From a virus, in the IMG/VR virus record IMGVR_UViG_3300000517_000182, positions 1 through 59,022 of that record: a stretch of DNA of 59,022 nucleotides. One strand, 5' to 3'. Of this stretch, positions 16,863-25,139 are shown piece after piece. Position 1 is the stretch's first letter. Every line of letters begins with the position of its first letter. A program made the position numbers and the translations under genes. The notes beneath the pieces are model-generated. The model ran no database searches. It was given only the letters and a program-made list of their open reading frames with translations, and was not told where the DNA came from.

Positions 16863-18542
16863 ATGAGTTTTGATTGGTTGAACCAAGACTCTCGTACTTT
16901 TTTGTCGAGAGGCTACCTAGATGAAGGTCAGAGTGCAGAAGACAGAATTAGAGAAATCGCAGACACTGCTGAACGATTTTTAGATGTAGAAGGATTTGCA
17001 GACAAGTTCTATGATTATATGGGGAGAGGATTCTATTCGCTTTCTTCTCCTGTATGGTCAAACTTTGGCAACAACAAAGGCCTGCCAATCTCCTGTAACG
17101 GTGTTTATGTAGGAGATGAGATTTCCAAGATCATGGGCAAGGCATCTGAAGTTGCAATGCAGACCAAGCACGGTGCTGGCACTTCTGGTTACTTTGGTAA
17201 CATTCGTCCTCGTGGTTCTGAAATCAAAACAGGTGGTGTAGCAGACGGTCCTGTGCATTTTATGAACATCTTTGAAAGTGTCACAGATGTAATTTCACAG
17301 GGCTCTGTTCGCCGCGGCTCTTTTGCTGCATACACAGACATTGAACATCCTGATGTAGAAGAATTCCTTGAGATTAGAGAAGTTGGTCATTCTATTCAAA
17401 ATATGAGCCTTGGTCTTTGCATCTCTGACGCCTGGATGGAGGCAATGATTGAAGAAGGTGAGCGTGTCAAGGCAGGCGAGCTGGCTTCTACTGATGCTAA
17501 AAAACTCCAGCTTTGGGCCAGAGTAATGCGCAAACGCAAGGAAAGCGGTTATCCCTATCTATTCTTTACTGACAATGTCAATAACGGGAAGCCCAGAGTC
17601 TTAAAAGACAAGAACAGAAAAGTTTATGCATCAAACCTCTGCTCTGAGATTTGCTTGCCATCCGCAGACGACGAAAGTTTTGTTTGTAATTTGGCATCAA
17701 TGAATGTTCTTACCTACGACGAGTGGAAGAACACAGACGCAGTTGAAACACTGACATACTTTCTCGATGCTGTTATGACAGATTATATCAACAAGACAGC
17801 AGAGATTCCTTTCATGGAAAGTTCATACAACTTTGCCAAGCGTTGGAGAGCTCTTGGAATCGGACAGTTAGGCTGGCATTCCTATCTGCAATCCAAAATG
17901 ATTCCTTTTGAATCATTCCAAGCAGCAAGTCTCGCAGCAGAGATTTCCAAGTTTATGGACGAACGTTCTCACAAGGCAAGTGTAGATATGGCAGCTCGCT
18001 ATGGAGAGCCAGACGGAATGATTGGTTATGGTGAGAGAAACCTTACTCGTCTTGCTATCGCACCAACAACTTCAAGTTCTTTCATTCTTGGACAGGTATC
18101 ACCTTCCATTGAACCTCTGCGTTCTAACTACTTCACAAAGGATCTAGCAAAGGGTTCTTTTACCTATAAGAATCCTTACCTCGAAAAGGTATTAGAATCC
18201 TATGGCAAGAACGATGAAGAAACCTGGATGAGCATCCTTACTAATAATGGTTCTGTTCAGCATTTAGATTTCTTAGGTGAGACAGAGAAAGCAGTGTTCG
18301 CTACTTTTGACGAGATTACACCTATCACAATTGTTCAGCAGGCAGCGGCAAGGCAGCGTCACATAGATCAAAGTCAAAGTCTTAATCTTATGATTCCGCC
18401 TGACGCTCCTGTTAAGGATGTGAATGCTCTTATTATTGAGGGATGGAGACTGGGAATAAAAACATTCTATTATCAACGTTCTTCCAATCCTGCTCAGGAA
18501 CTTGTGAGAGATATTATGAGTTGTGAGGCTTGTGAAGCATGA
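16863..18542 (+). CDS. nrdA: Ribonucleotide reductase class I, alpha subunit (no ATP cone)
   Basis: 559 residues, much shorter than cellular NrdA because the N-terminal ATP-cone regulatory domain is missing, as in several marine phages; it should therefore escape dATP shut-off. Catalytic features: the Cys in PISCNGVY, the N-x-C-x-E site in NLCSEICLP, the tyrosine pair in KTFYYQRSS, and a C-terminal CEAC redox pair for reduction by glutaredoxin. The ATG encoding MSFDWLNQD has GGGG/AAGG in front; a longer frame from inside nrdB is rejected. The stop overlaps the glutaredoxin start. Confidence 0.95.
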   Translation: MSFDWLNQDSRTFLSRGYLDEGQSAEDRIREIADTAERFLDVEGFADKFYDYMGRGFYSLSSPVWSNFGNNKGLPISCNGVYVGDEISKIMGKASEVAMQTKHGAGTSGYFGNIRPRGSEIKTGGVADGPVHFMNIFESVTDVISQGSVRRGSFAAYTDIEHPDVEEFLEIREVGHSIQNMSLGLCISDAWMEAMIEEGERVKAGELASTDAKKLQLWARVMRKRKESGYPYLFFTDNVNNGKPRVLKDKNRKVYASNLCSEICLPSADDESFVCNLASMNVLTYDEWKNTDAVETLTYFLDAVMTDYINKTAEIPFMESSYNFAKRWRALGIGQLGWHSYLQSKMIPFESFQAASLAAEISKFMDERSHKASVDMAARYGEPDGMIGYGERNLTRLAIAPTTSSSFILGQVSPSIEPLRSNYFTKDLAKGSFTYKNPYLEKVLESYGKNDEETWMSILTNNGSVQHLDFLGETEKAVFATFDEITPITIVQQAAARQRHIDQSQSLNLMIPPDAPVKDVNALIIEGWRLGIKTFYYQRSSNPAQELVRDIMSCEACEA

Positions 18543-18778
18543 GTGCTATAGTATGGAGTAAGAATGGTTGTATGTTCTGCGAGTGGGCCAAAGAGCTGCT
18601 CGCAGACTATAACATTTCGTATGAAGAAAGAAATATCTCTCGAGGCAATTGGACACGAGAGCAGTTACAGGAAGCAGCACCAGGAACCAAGACCGTACCA
18701 CAGATATTTATAGACGGTAAGTATATTGGAGGCTTTACAGAACTTAAAGCACACATGAAAAAGCAGGAGGCTGAATGA
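18539..18778 (+). CDS. grx: Glutaredoxin
   Basis: 79-residue thioredoxin-fold protein with active site C11-M-F-C14, the cis-proline segment TVPQIFID and the glutathione-binding GGFTEL block. It overlaps the end of nrdA by 4 nt and is the expected electron donor for the CEAC tail of that enzyme. Confidence 0.93.
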   Translation: MSAIVWSKNGCMFCEWAKELLADYNISYEERNISRGNWTREQLQEAAPGTKTVPQIFIDGKYIGGFTELKAHMKKQEAE

Positions 18779-19062
18779 TTATTGAAACCCCATACAAGCA
18801 GGGAGATGCTATTACGGTAAAACTGACTTCTGGAGAAGAACTTGTGACTCGTTTCGAAGAAGACAAGCCAGAAGGTATCAAAGTGTCCAAGCCGATGAGT
18901 TTGACAGCAACGCAGGAAGGTATAGGACTTGCACCGTTTGTTTTTACTATTGACCCTGAAACACCTTTTGTAATTAACAACTCTGCGATTGTTTGTGTAG
19001 CTAAGACAGAAGAACAGATGGCAACACAATACATTCAAAATACGACAGGACTTAGCGTATGA
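18775..19062 (+). CDS. Conserved T4-like phage protein, Sm-like fold possible
   Basis: 95 residues. The first 45 (YKQGDAITVKLTSGEELVTRFEED) look like a bent beta-barrel of the Sm/LSm type, but this is only a resemblance. The blocks GLAPFVFTIDP and CVAKTEEQMATQYI match a small protein conserved in T4-like marine phages. It overlaps glutaredoxin and the next gene by 4 nt each. Confidence 0.6.
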   Translation: MIIETPYKQGDAITVKLTSGEELVTRFEEDKPEGIKVSKPMSLTATQEGIGLAPFVFTIDPETPFVINNSAIVCVAKTEEQMATQYIQNTTGLSV

Positions 19063-19760
19063 GTTTAGCTGCTTTACAGGCAGCAGCAGATTCTGCTAGC
19101 GCAGCCGCCGAAACAGCTATTGCTGACACTTGCACCTTTGCCGGCGGCTCTTGCGATGTAATGGGAACACTAGGAAGCCTATCTCCAGAAATAGGTGACG
19201 TTGCTTCTTCCGCTCAGGAATCTATATCTAAAATGGTAGAGCCTCTCGCTGGAGTATCACAAATGCTCACAGGAGCAGTTGACAATCTGAAATCAGAAAT
19301 TGCCGCTGCTATTCCTAATATAGATCCTTCATTGCCGTTAGATAGTTTACCTATAGACGATTTAAGTTCGCTTGGAGGTGATCTTCAAGGAAAAATAGCA
19401 GGATTAACTTCTTCGTTTGGAGAAATAAGCGGATCGATCGCGTCTTCTGTATCAGGATCACTAGGGTCACTCGAAGGTGCTCTAGCAGAAGTGAGAGAGT
19501 CTATTAGTTTTTCACTAGACGTTCAAGGAGGAGCAACCTGTCCTGCATTAAACGGTGTTTTAGAAGGCCTGCCTGCAGGTATATCGCCTAGTATAGATAG
19601 CATTACTGGCGCAGCAGCAGGCGGAGGCCTAGGCGAATCTGCGAATGCCACCGCCGCAGCCGCTGCCAATAACATGAAATCTCTAGCAGAACAATCTCTA
19701 GCAAATACCAATGCTCTTATGTCTAATATAAGTGGTAGTTTAGGAGGATTTGGAGTTTGA
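19059..19760 (+). CDS. Ala/Ser/Gly-rich phage protein before PAAR tip
   Basis: 233 residues of low-complexity, helical, Ala/Ser/Gly-rich sequence with only a few cysteines. I know similar proteins immediately upstream of the PAAR gene in T4-like marine phages, but not their role. Coupled to the PAAR gene by a 4-nt overlap, so a baseplate or spike-associated function is likely. Confidence 0.65.
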   Translation: MSLAALQAAADSASAAAETAIADTCTFAGGSCDVMGTLGSLSPEIGDVASSAQESISKMVEPLAGVSQMLTGAVDNLKSEIAAAIPNIDPSLPLDSLPIDDLSSLGGDLQGKIAGLTSSFGEISGSIASSVSGSLGSLEGALAEVRESISFSLDVQGGATCPALNGVLEGLPAGISPSIDSITGAAAGGGLGESANATAAAAANNMKSLAEQSLANTNALMSNISGSLGGFGV

Positions 19761-20062
19761 ATAGAGGATCAGCAAGGCTAAATGATCAAACTCTTGGCAA
19801 TTGTTCTGTCCACGGCAGCAATATAAAAGGCAAGATTATCTCTGCTTCTCCTAACATCGAAGTAAATGGAAGAGGACTTGCAAGACTAGGCGATAAAGTT
19901 TTAGCAGATTGCGGACACGAAGCAGAAATAATCACAGCATCGTCTACCGAAGATCCTAACAATAAAAGTGGCACTGCTAGATTAAACGACAAGGTAGGTA
20001 ATTCTCCTTATGAAGCAAAAATTATCACTGCTTCTAATGACACATTTCCTAATCCTGATTGA
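19757..20062 (+). CDS. PAAR-motif tail spike tip protein (gp5.4-like)
   Basis: 101 residues, probable TTG start overlapping the preceding stop, with GGAGG upstream. Three repeats are visible: SARLNDQTLGNCSVHG, LARLGDKVLADCGHEA and TARLNDKVGNSPYEA, each followed by AxIITAS-type strands. This is the repeat architecture of PAAR proteins, which sharpen the membrane-piercing spike of contractile tails; Cys and His residues could bind the metal. Confidence 0.82.
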   Translation: MNRGSARLNDQTLGNCSVHGSNIKGKIISASPNIEVNGRGLARLGDKVLADCGHEAEIITASSTEDPNNKSGTARLNDKVGNSPYEAKIITASNDTFPNPD

Positions 20063-20087
20063 CAACCTTTCTCTTTGATAATAAAAT
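20059..20087 (+). promoter_or_regulatory. Early promoter TTGACA-17-TAAAAT
   Basis: Perfect -35 overlapping the PAAR stop codon, 17-nt spacer and a good -10, six nt before the start of the HAD phosphatase. Transcription would start at or just after the ATG, so a very short leader or a second promoter is possible. Confidence 0.6.
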
Positions 20088-20093
20088 TAAACA

Positions 20094-20690
20094 ATGGAAC
20101 GGACTATACTAACGGACGCGGATGGTGTGTTATTCAACTGGGACTATGCTTTCGGCGTATGGATGGAGCAGCATGGTCATACTCCGGTAGAGAAGGGAAA
20201 CAGATATTATTCTCTAGCAGATAGATATGCACTAGATCCTAAACAGATACCCCCACTTGTAAAGCAGTTTAACGAAAGTGCTGCAATGGGATTTCTTCCT
20301 GCTCTAAGAGATGCTGTGTATTATGTAAAACGACTTCACGAAGAACACGGCTACGATTTTCATTGTATCACATCTATGAGCAAAGATCCCAATGCTGTTA
20401 AACTGCGAGAAATGAACATTCGCAAACTTTTTGGCGATACAGCATTTTCAAAAATCATCTCTTTAGACACGCAAGCACCTAAATACGATGTATTAAAGCA
20501 ATACAAAGATACAGGATTATATTGGATTGAAGACAACTATAAAAATTGTGTTGCTGGATTAGAATTTGGATTAAAACCCGTGTTAATGGAACACGGATTT
20601 AATATGAGAGAAGACATTCCGCAAGGAGTAACTAAAGTCACTAGTTGGCGCGAAATCTACGAATTAATACAAGGAGAAAACAATGAGTAG
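20094..20690 (+). CDS. HAD-superfamily phosphatase / 5'-nucleotidase-like
   Basis: 198 residues. Motif I is LTDADGVLFNW (two Asp of the DxD pair), motif II ITSMS and motif III around KYDVL, with the acidic IEDNYKN block. The order matches a well-conserved T4-like cyanophage protein annotated as 5'-nucleotidase-like phosphatase. A role in nucleotide recycling is plausible. It overlaps the next gene by 8 nt. Confidence 0.8.
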   Translation: MERTILTDADGVLFNWDYAFGVWMEQHGHTPVEKGNRYYSLADRYALDPKQIPPLVKQFNESAAMGFLPALRDAVYYVKRLHEEHGYDFHCITSMSKDPNAVKLREMNIRKLFGDTAFSKIISLDTQAPKYDVLKQYKDTGLYWIEDNYKNCVAGLEFGLKPVLMEHGFNMREDIPQGVTKVTSWREIYELIQGENNE

Positions 20691-20865
20691 TGAATTACAC
20701 GAACAGATTGTTCAGGCATTTAATAACTATCTAGCAGAAGCAGAAACCTTTGACGATAAGGGTGTTAAGGCTGCTGCTGCCCGTGCTAGAAAGGCACTCG
20801 GCGATCTCGGCAAGCTTACAAAGGAACGCCGCAAGGAAATCCAAGACAAAAAGAACGAGATGTAA
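20683..20865 (+). CDS. Small Ala/Lys-rich helical protein
   Basis: 60 residues; the block AAARARKALGDLGKLTKERRKEI gives a basic amphipathic helix. Conserved small protein in T4-like marine phages, position next to the HAD phosphatase conserved too in my memory. Nucleic-acid binding is likely from charge alone. Confidence 0.7.
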   Translation: MSSELHEQIVQAFNNYLAEAETFDDKGVKAAAARARKALGDLGKLTKERRKEIQDKKNEM

Positions 20866-20866
20866 T

Positions 20867-22036
20867 ATGAAAGCAAGAGTCATTGGCGGAGGAATATCAG
20901 GCGTAACAACTGCCTACTACCTTGCCCGCAAGGGCTACGATGTCACCGTGGTAGAACGTGAAAGATATACCGGTATGATGACATCATACGCTAATGGCTC
21001 TCAGCTTTCTGCTTCTAACGCAGAAACTTGGAACAGTTGGTCTAATGTTAAAAAAGGCCTCAAGTGGATGTTTCAAGAAGATGCACCCTTTAAAATCAAT
21101 CTAAAGCCAGAAGCTGCTAAAATAGGCTGGATGGCTCGTTTCCTTGCAAACATTCCTAACCGAGACAAGAATACTCTAGAAACCTGCCGTCTAGCTCTAC
21201 AAGCACATGATTGTTATCGTGCTATAGCAGACGAAGAAGGCATTGAGTTTGATAGAGTGGAAAAAGGTATATTACACATCTATCGCAATGAACGAGATCT
21301 ACAGCACGCTCGCCGGGTAAACGAACTGTATAAAAAAGCAGGTCTCGATCGAAGAGAAGTCACAGCACAAGAATTGCTATCAATAGAGCCTGCTCTACAA
21401 CAGAGTGAAACTGCTTTTGTAGGTGGGTTTTATAATGAGCAAGATTTTACAGGTGACATACATCTCTTCTGCAGAAATCTGTCTCGTGCATTAAAACACA
21501 AATATAACGTAAAATTTTTAAAACTTCCTGCTACTATATATGACATAGACCTATGGTGCGACCAAGGCATTGTAGTGATATGCGCGGGAGTTGATTCTCC
21601 TGTGTTAGCAAAAGCAGTTGGAGATAAACTGCCTATCTATCCTGTTAAAGGGTATTCTATTACAATTAACGATCCTGTCAAAGCACCTTGGGTTTCTCTG
21701 TTAGACGATGAGACAAAGATAGTTTCGGCCAGACTCGGCGAACAGCGTTTTAGAGCCGCAGGCACAGCAGAGTTTGCCGGCAAAAACTATGACATCAAAC
21801 AGGCTCGGATCCAACCTCTAACAGACTGGATCAGAAGTTTATTCCCCGAAATGAATACCGAATACGTTACACCGTGGGCAGGTCTGCGTCCTATGACACC
21901 TTCTATGATGCCTATTGTCAAACAGAGCAACAAGAACAGTCGAGTGTATTATAATACGGGTCACGGCCACCTTGGCTGGACCTTAAGTGCTGCCACTGCT
22001 GTTCAAATAGCAGATATCATAGAGCAAACACAATGA
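20867..22036 (+). CDS. dadA: FAD-dependent D-amino-acid dehydrogenase-like (DadA)
   Basis: 389-residue DAO-family flavoprotein. The N-terminal dinucleotide fold is clear (VIGGGISGV, then VVERE at the end of the second strand), followed by TSYANGSQLS, a DadA-type block; the region SVEP-like SIEPAL and the C-terminal FAD contact YYNTGHGHLGWT also fit. DadA oxidises D-amino acids and passes electrons to the quinone pool. The ATG encoding MKARVIGGG was chosen; an earlier in-frame ATG inside the preceding gene would only add a non-family basic tail. Glycine oxidase or another DAO member cannot be excluded. Confidence 0.78.
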   Translation: MKARVIGGGISGVTTAYYLARKGYDVTVVERERYTGMMTSYANGSQLSASNAETWNSWSNVKKGLKWMFQEDAPFKINLKPEAAKIGWMARFLANIPNRDKNTLETCRLALQAHDCYRAIADEEGIEFDRVEKGILHIYRNERDLQHARRVNELYKKAGLDRREVTAQELLSIEPALQQSETAFVGGFYNEQDFTGDIHLFCRNLSRALKHKYNVKFLKLPATIYDIDLWCDQGIVVICAGVDSPVLAKAVGDKLPIYPVKGYSITINDPVKAPWVSLLDDETKIVSARLGEQRFRAAGTAEFAGKNYDIKQARIQPLTDWIRSLFPEMNTEYVTPWAGLRPMTPSMMPIVKQSNKNSRVYYNTGHGHLGWTLSAATAVQIADIIEQTQ

Positions 22037-22263
22037 AATACTATAGATATATAGAACCACGCGATCCTACTAACGATGATTTCTCGCCAGAAATAATCAC
22101 TCTGTCTGAGCAGGAAATACTTGACTCATATTGGGATTACTGGTATACTAACATGTGTGAAAAGTTTGGCAAGGCAGAGTATAGCAAAGAAAGTTGTTTA
22201 AAAGATTGGTGTGCTATACACTGGGCTTGGCAAGTAGAAGATTGCCAAGGAGAAATGGAATGA
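22033..22263 (+). CDS. Conserved small phage protein
   Basis: 76 residues, Trp- and Tyr-rich (DSYWDYWYTNMCEKFG, CAIHWAWQVEDC). I recognise it from T4-like marine phages; no function known. It overlaps dadA and the following membrane peptide by 4 nt. Confidence 0.65.
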   Translation: MKYYRYIEPRDPTNDDFSPEIITLSEQEILDSYWDYWYTNMCEKFGKAEYSKESCLKDWCAIHWAWQVEDCQGEME

Positions 22264-22370
22264 CTTGGTTTGTTTGGATTTTATTAGGTATGGTAATTGG
22301 TATAGTCGCTTCGGTGTTTTTTGGTTATTGGTTCCTGATCAAGAATCCCTCGAATTTTCTACCATGGTGA
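22260..22370 (+). CDS. 36-residue single-span membrane protein
   Basis: Short gene whose ATG overlaps the preceding stop (ATGA). The product is almost entirely one hydrophobic segment (WFVWILLGMVIGIVASVFF) with a short polar tail. Overlap with the upstream gene and clean membrane character support it as a real gene; function unknown. Confidence 0.6.
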   Translation: MTWFVWILLGMVIGIVASVFFGYWFLIKNPSNFLPW

Positions 22371-22387
22371 CGTAGAAGGAGAAATAA

Positions 22388-22576
22388 ATGAGTGAGAATG
22401 TAGAGTTTGTTTTAGTAAGACGCGATTCCGACGACAAAGTAGAAATTGTCAAAAAGGAGTCATTTGATTTAACTGGTTATAGTTTTTTTCGTTACTATGA
22501 AACAGGTAACAACACGCTTGAAGAATGGGTAGAAACTGATCGGTTAGAATTTTACAAGAATAAAGTAGAGAAATAA
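22388..22576 (+). CDS. Hypothetical small protein
   Basis: 62 residues, charged, strong AGGAG site 8 nt before the ATG. No known domain. Its stop codon overlaps the late-type motif in front of the tmRNA. Confidence 0.6.
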   Translation: MSENVEFVLVRRDSDDKVEIVKKESFDLTGYSFFRYYETGNNTLEEWVETDRLEFYKNKVEK

Positions 22577-22579
22577 ATA
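22572..22579 (+). promoter_or_regulatory. Possible late promoter (AATAAATA) for tmRNA
   Basis: Late-type motif that would start transcription near the 5' end of the tmRNA acceptor piece. Only the motif and position support it. Confidence 0.45.
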
Positions 22580-22856
22580 GAAAGAATTCAATGAAGCGAT
22601 GGTAAGATGTTTCGGACGCGGGTTCGACTCCCGCCGCCTACACCACTTATTTCTATGTGGGCGTCATGGTTTCGACGGGGCAGACGAGTTATCGTGGAGA
22701 ATCGGCAATGTGGAAGCCGTTAGGATTGGGAGTTCCCGATCTAAGAAGCAAACTAAAATAAATGCAACAGAAGAAGCATTTGCTCTAGCCGCTTGAGGCT
22801 AGATGGGGTTTTGCTAGTCCTTCCTTATTACCCAAAGGACTGGCACCTTCCAAAAA
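22580..22856 (+). ncRNA. ssrA: Circularly permuted two-piece tmRNA, tag ATEEAFALAA
   Basis: The acceptor piece comes first: T arm GCGGG-TTCGACT-CCCGC, then CGCCTAC, A and an encoded CCA ending at 22645. An 11-nt spacer follows, then the coding piece starting GTGGGCG at 22657, which pairs with all seven bases of CGCCTAC and includes the G-U third pair that alanyl-tRNA synthetase needs. Next is the tmRNA signature GGTTTCGACGGGG. The tag frame is 22764-22796: Ala, then TEEAFALAA, stop. A 7-bp hairpin (AGTCCTT/AAGGACT) closes the 3' part. This gene order is the permuted form of alphaproteobacteria and some cyanobacteria. tmRNA frees stalled ribosomes and marks their products for ClpXP/ClpAP. The outer ends are approximate. 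Confidence 0.92.
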
Positions 22857-22859
22857 AGA

Positions 22860-22888
22860 TTGACACGCCTGTCACTCATAATTATACT
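22860..22888 (+). promoter_or_regulatory. Early promoter TTGACA-17-TATACT
   Basis: Near-perfect sigma70-type promoter immediately downstream of the tmRNA, reading into the 146-residue gene and the cell-wall hydrolase. Confidence 0.82.
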
Positions 22889-22918
22889 ATACGTTAATTT
22901 GTAGCAAAAGGCTCTATT

Positions 22919-23359
22919 ATGACAATGCATCTTGACAAGACACTGTCTTCTATCCGCACTTCTAACCCGAGAACACGTAAGATGACTGTGCGCGAATACA
23001 ATGCCAAAGTCGAAGAACATCGTTTGTATAATAAGCGAATGAAACAGAGCAACAATAGACATCTTATGATGTCATTTGACGAGTATCTTGACTTCTGCAA
23101 GCCAAAGACTACTGCCCGGGCAGTAGCCACTTCCAAGAAGAAAGATTATGTGCCACCGCAGAATACCGTGAGAGAAGGTGCGAGAACAACTGCGTCTGTA
23201 AAAAGTCACGGCCTAGGTGTAGGCACAGGCAGCAAGAAAGAATCGGTTAAATACACAGGCGACTATGTTATAGGCATCGCTCAGACACACAAGAGCAATG
23301 CTGTTCCTGTCACTAACGGCGATCACGCAAAAGACATCGCCCGTATGCGTAGAGGGTAA
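22919..23359 (+). CDS. Hypothetical basic protein
   Basis: 146 residues, basic. N-terminal half helical and charged (MTVREYNAKVEEHRLYNKR), C-terminal half Gly/Ser-rich with SHGLGVGTGSKKESVKYTGDYVIGIAQTHKS split by short turns. Not recognised. It has its own early promoter and is followed three bases later by the hydrolase gene. Confidence 0.65.
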   Translation: MTMHLDKTLSSIRTSNPRTRKMTVREYNAKVEEHRLYNKRMKQSNNRHLMMSFDEYLDFCKPKTTARAVATSKKKDYVPPQNTVREGARTTASVKSHGLGVGTGSKKESVKYTGDYVIGIAQTHKSNAVPVTNGDHAKDIARMRRG

Positions 23360-23362
23360 AAA

Positions 23363-23860
23363 ATGCGAACTTTAATGGTTGTAGTCAGCATATTCTATGC
23401 TGTTGCTGTATGGGCTACTTCACAGCCCACTCCTTATACCAAGGAAGATTATCCTGAAGCACATTGCCTTGCTCTAAATATTTACTTTGAAGCAAGAGGA
23501 TCCAGTTTCGCAGACAAGGTTGCTGTAACAGATGTAGTTTTAAACAGGACCAAAGATAGTCGCTATCCCGATGATATCTGTTCAGTGGTATATGAAGCAA
23601 AGACAGATTCTACCGGTTTTCCTCTGCGTAATCAGTGTCAGTTCTCCTGGTTCTGTGATGGCAAGAGTGACACTCCTCGTGAAGTAGATGCTTGGTATGA
23701 AGCACAGGTAATTGCATATCAAATGCTTTACAACGGTCGTTTTAAAGGCATCACAGAAGGCGCAACTCATTATCATTCCACAAAAGTTGATCCTTATTGG
23801 GCTGACAGTTTTCAATACATTGGCCAAATAGGCGATCATATCTTCTATCGTTGGAATTAA
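23363..23860 (+). CDS. SleB/CwlJ-type cell wall hydrolase with signal peptide
   Basis: 165 residues. A signal peptide (hydrophobic residues 4-17, cut near WATS) leads into the hydrolase_2 domain: CLALNIYFEARG with the catalytic-type Glu, VVLNRTKDSRYPDDICSVVYE, CQFSWFCDG and GATHYHSTKVDPYWADS. Enzymes of this family split peptidoglycan glycan strands; T4-like marine phages often carry one, so this is the best lysin candidate in the window. Export by a signal peptide would allow lysis without a classical holin. Confidence 0.85.
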   Translation: MRTLMVVVSIFYAVAVWATSQPTPYTKEDYPEAHCLALNIYFEARGSSFADKVAVTDVVLNRTKDSRYPDDICSVVYEAKTDSTGFPLRNQCQFSWFCDGKSDTPREVDAWYEAQVIAYQMLYNGRFKGITEGATHYHSTKVDPYWADSFQYIGQIGDHIFYRWN

Positions 23861-23870
23861 CCAAAAACAC

Positions 23871-23898
23871 TTGACAAATTTGTCCTCTAAAGTATAAT
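23871..23898 (+). promoter_or_regulatory. Early promoter TTGACA-16-TATAAT
   Basis: Perfect boxes, 16-nt spacer, about 30 nt ahead of the lipoprotein cluster; a GGAGG site follows. Confidence 0.82.
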
Positions 23899-23928
23899 TA
23901 ACTTGTCATTCAATAATGGAGGCATGAC

Positions 23929-24429
23929 ATGAAAGGCATTTCAAAGGCAATTTTAGCAACATCTGCTGCGGCTATTCTAGCAGGCTGTTCATCTATGGTT
24001 GAGATTCCCGAAGCTGATGTGTATGCACAGCCTAAATGGTATAACGACTGCAAGCAATCAGGCACCGAAGGCATGTTTTGGTGGGCTAATGATTACGCCT
24101 ATGCTTGTGGTGCAGGTGTTAGTCGGTTTGAACAAGCAGCAGAATCGGAAGCATATGCCTTTGCTGTAAAGAGTTTTGCAGAGCGTATTAACGGAACTCT
24201 TGATAGCTCTACTAGAGTTTCGATCGAAGACAACTCAAAAACTTCCAAAGTCGAAGTCAATCATTCTGTGTCAGACACGGAAATTCGCGAGCATCTTGAA
24301 GTTAAGCGCGATGTATATCGTTATCAGGGCCAGCACTACGTGTTTGTGCGCCTCAAGATGGAAAAAGAAACTTTTGACCGTTTGATGAACGAGGCAGGCA
24401 ATGCGACTAACACTGCTACTACTGACTAG
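23929..24429 (+). CDS. Lipoprotein 1 (LPP20-like)
   Basis: 166 residues. Signal peptide and lipobox LAGC (Cys at 20) predict a lipid-anchored protein. The mature part has a W-rich start (KWYNDCKQSG, MFWWANDYAYACGAG) and an ASA-repeat helix followed by a beta domain, reminiscent of LPP20-type lipoproteins, but the match is loose. First of three overlapping lipoprotein genes behind an early promoter; a role in changing the infected cell surface, for example superinfection exclusion, is inference. Confidence 0.78.
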   Translation: MKGISKAILATSAAAILAGCSSMVEIPEADVYAQPKWYNDCKQSGTEGMFWWANDYAYACGAGVSRFEQAAESEAYAFAVKSFAERINGTLDSSTRVSIEDNSKTSKVEVNHSVSDTEIREHLEVKRDVYRYQGQHYVFVRLKMEKETFDRLMNEAGNATNTATTD

Positions 24430-24724
24430 TTTGGTAATTGCTGGGTGCGCGAGTAATAGCGAACCTGTTCGTCAGGATCAATACTGCTATACCGACGAAG
24501 AGATTGTTCTTCAAAATGGCGAAACCACGAGCACTCAAACCAAAGTTTCCTGCTCCGACAAACCCAATGTGAATCACATCACACGGTCTGCTGGCGTAGC
24601 AGGTGAATGCAGGTCTTATATTCACAAAATTCGCAGAAATGGTGTTACAAAAAATGTTAAAGGATTTCTCTGTAGGTTCCCCGATGGTACTTGGGAGCCT
24701 GTTAATGGTGTGTATTCTTATTAG
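24401..24724 (+). CDS. Lipoprotein 2
   Basis: 107 residues with signal peptide and lipobox IAGC (Cys at 16). The mature part has four further cysteines (YCY, VSC, GEC, FLC) that could pair in disulphides. The signal peptide is encoded inside the out-of-frame end of lipoprotein 1, 29 nt overlap. Unknown function. Confidence 0.75.
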   Translation: MRLTLLLLTSLVIAGCASNSEPVRQDQYCYTDEEIVLQNGETTSTQTKVSCSDKPNVNHITRSAGVAGECRSYIHKIRRNGVTKNVKGFLCRFPDGTWEPVNGVYSY

Positions 24725-25100
24725 TGGTTGCGCTTCTAACAACTCCTATTATGGAAAGATAAGCACGGCTAACAACTATACCGACTCTCCGTCTATGGTA
24801 GGAGTTCTAGGTAACTTGTTAATTTATAATGCATATTCAGTGCCACGCAAAGACAGAGACAAACATGAGCAGTGTGTATATTTTGCGCTCGACAATCTTT
24901 TTCTTGGCGAAAAATGTGATTGGTATTCTGAAAACGGTTCTACGCACGGTCAGGTAAAAGTTGTAGCACATCGAAATATGTCGCCGGGTTCTTGCTCTAC
25001 TTTATACAACGCCGTGTATCACAAAGGAAATTGGAAAACCTGGCAAGATACAGCGTGCAGGCACGGTGTGAATGATCAATGGAGGTTTGTCGAACGATAA
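24684..25100 (+). CDS. Lipoprotein 3
   Basis: 138 residues. I chose the ATG encoding MVLGSLLMVCILISGC, which yields a normal signal peptide with lipobox ISGC; longer in-frame starts would put charged residues in front. The signal peptide is again encoded in the end of the preceding gene. The mature part has several Cys and Trp residues (CDWYSENG, GNWKTWQDTAC). No known domain. Confidence 0.7.
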   Translation: MVLGSLLMVCILISGCASNNSYYGKISTANNYTDSPSMVGVLGNLLIYNAYSVPRKDRDKHEQCVYFALDNLFLGEKCDWYSENGSTHGQVKVVAHRNMSPGSCSTLYNAVYHKGNWKTWQDTACRHGVNDQWRFVER

Positions 25101-25102
25101 GA

Positions 25103-25135
25103 CCCTCCTAGCAGCTAAATACTGCTTTAGGAGGG
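25103..25135 (+). promoter_or_regulatory. RBS-sequestering hairpin with late promoter in its loop
   Basis: CCCTCCTA pairs with TAGGAGGG (8 bp), and GCAG with CTGC (4 bp) inside it, so the ribosome binding site AGGAGG is buried in read-through RNA. The loop and inner stem hold GCTAAATA, a late promoter. A transcript starting there lacks the 5' strand of the stem and leaves the site free. T4 genes such as e use this arrangement to restrict translation to late transcripts. Confidence 0.75.
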
Positions 25136-25139
25136 CATC

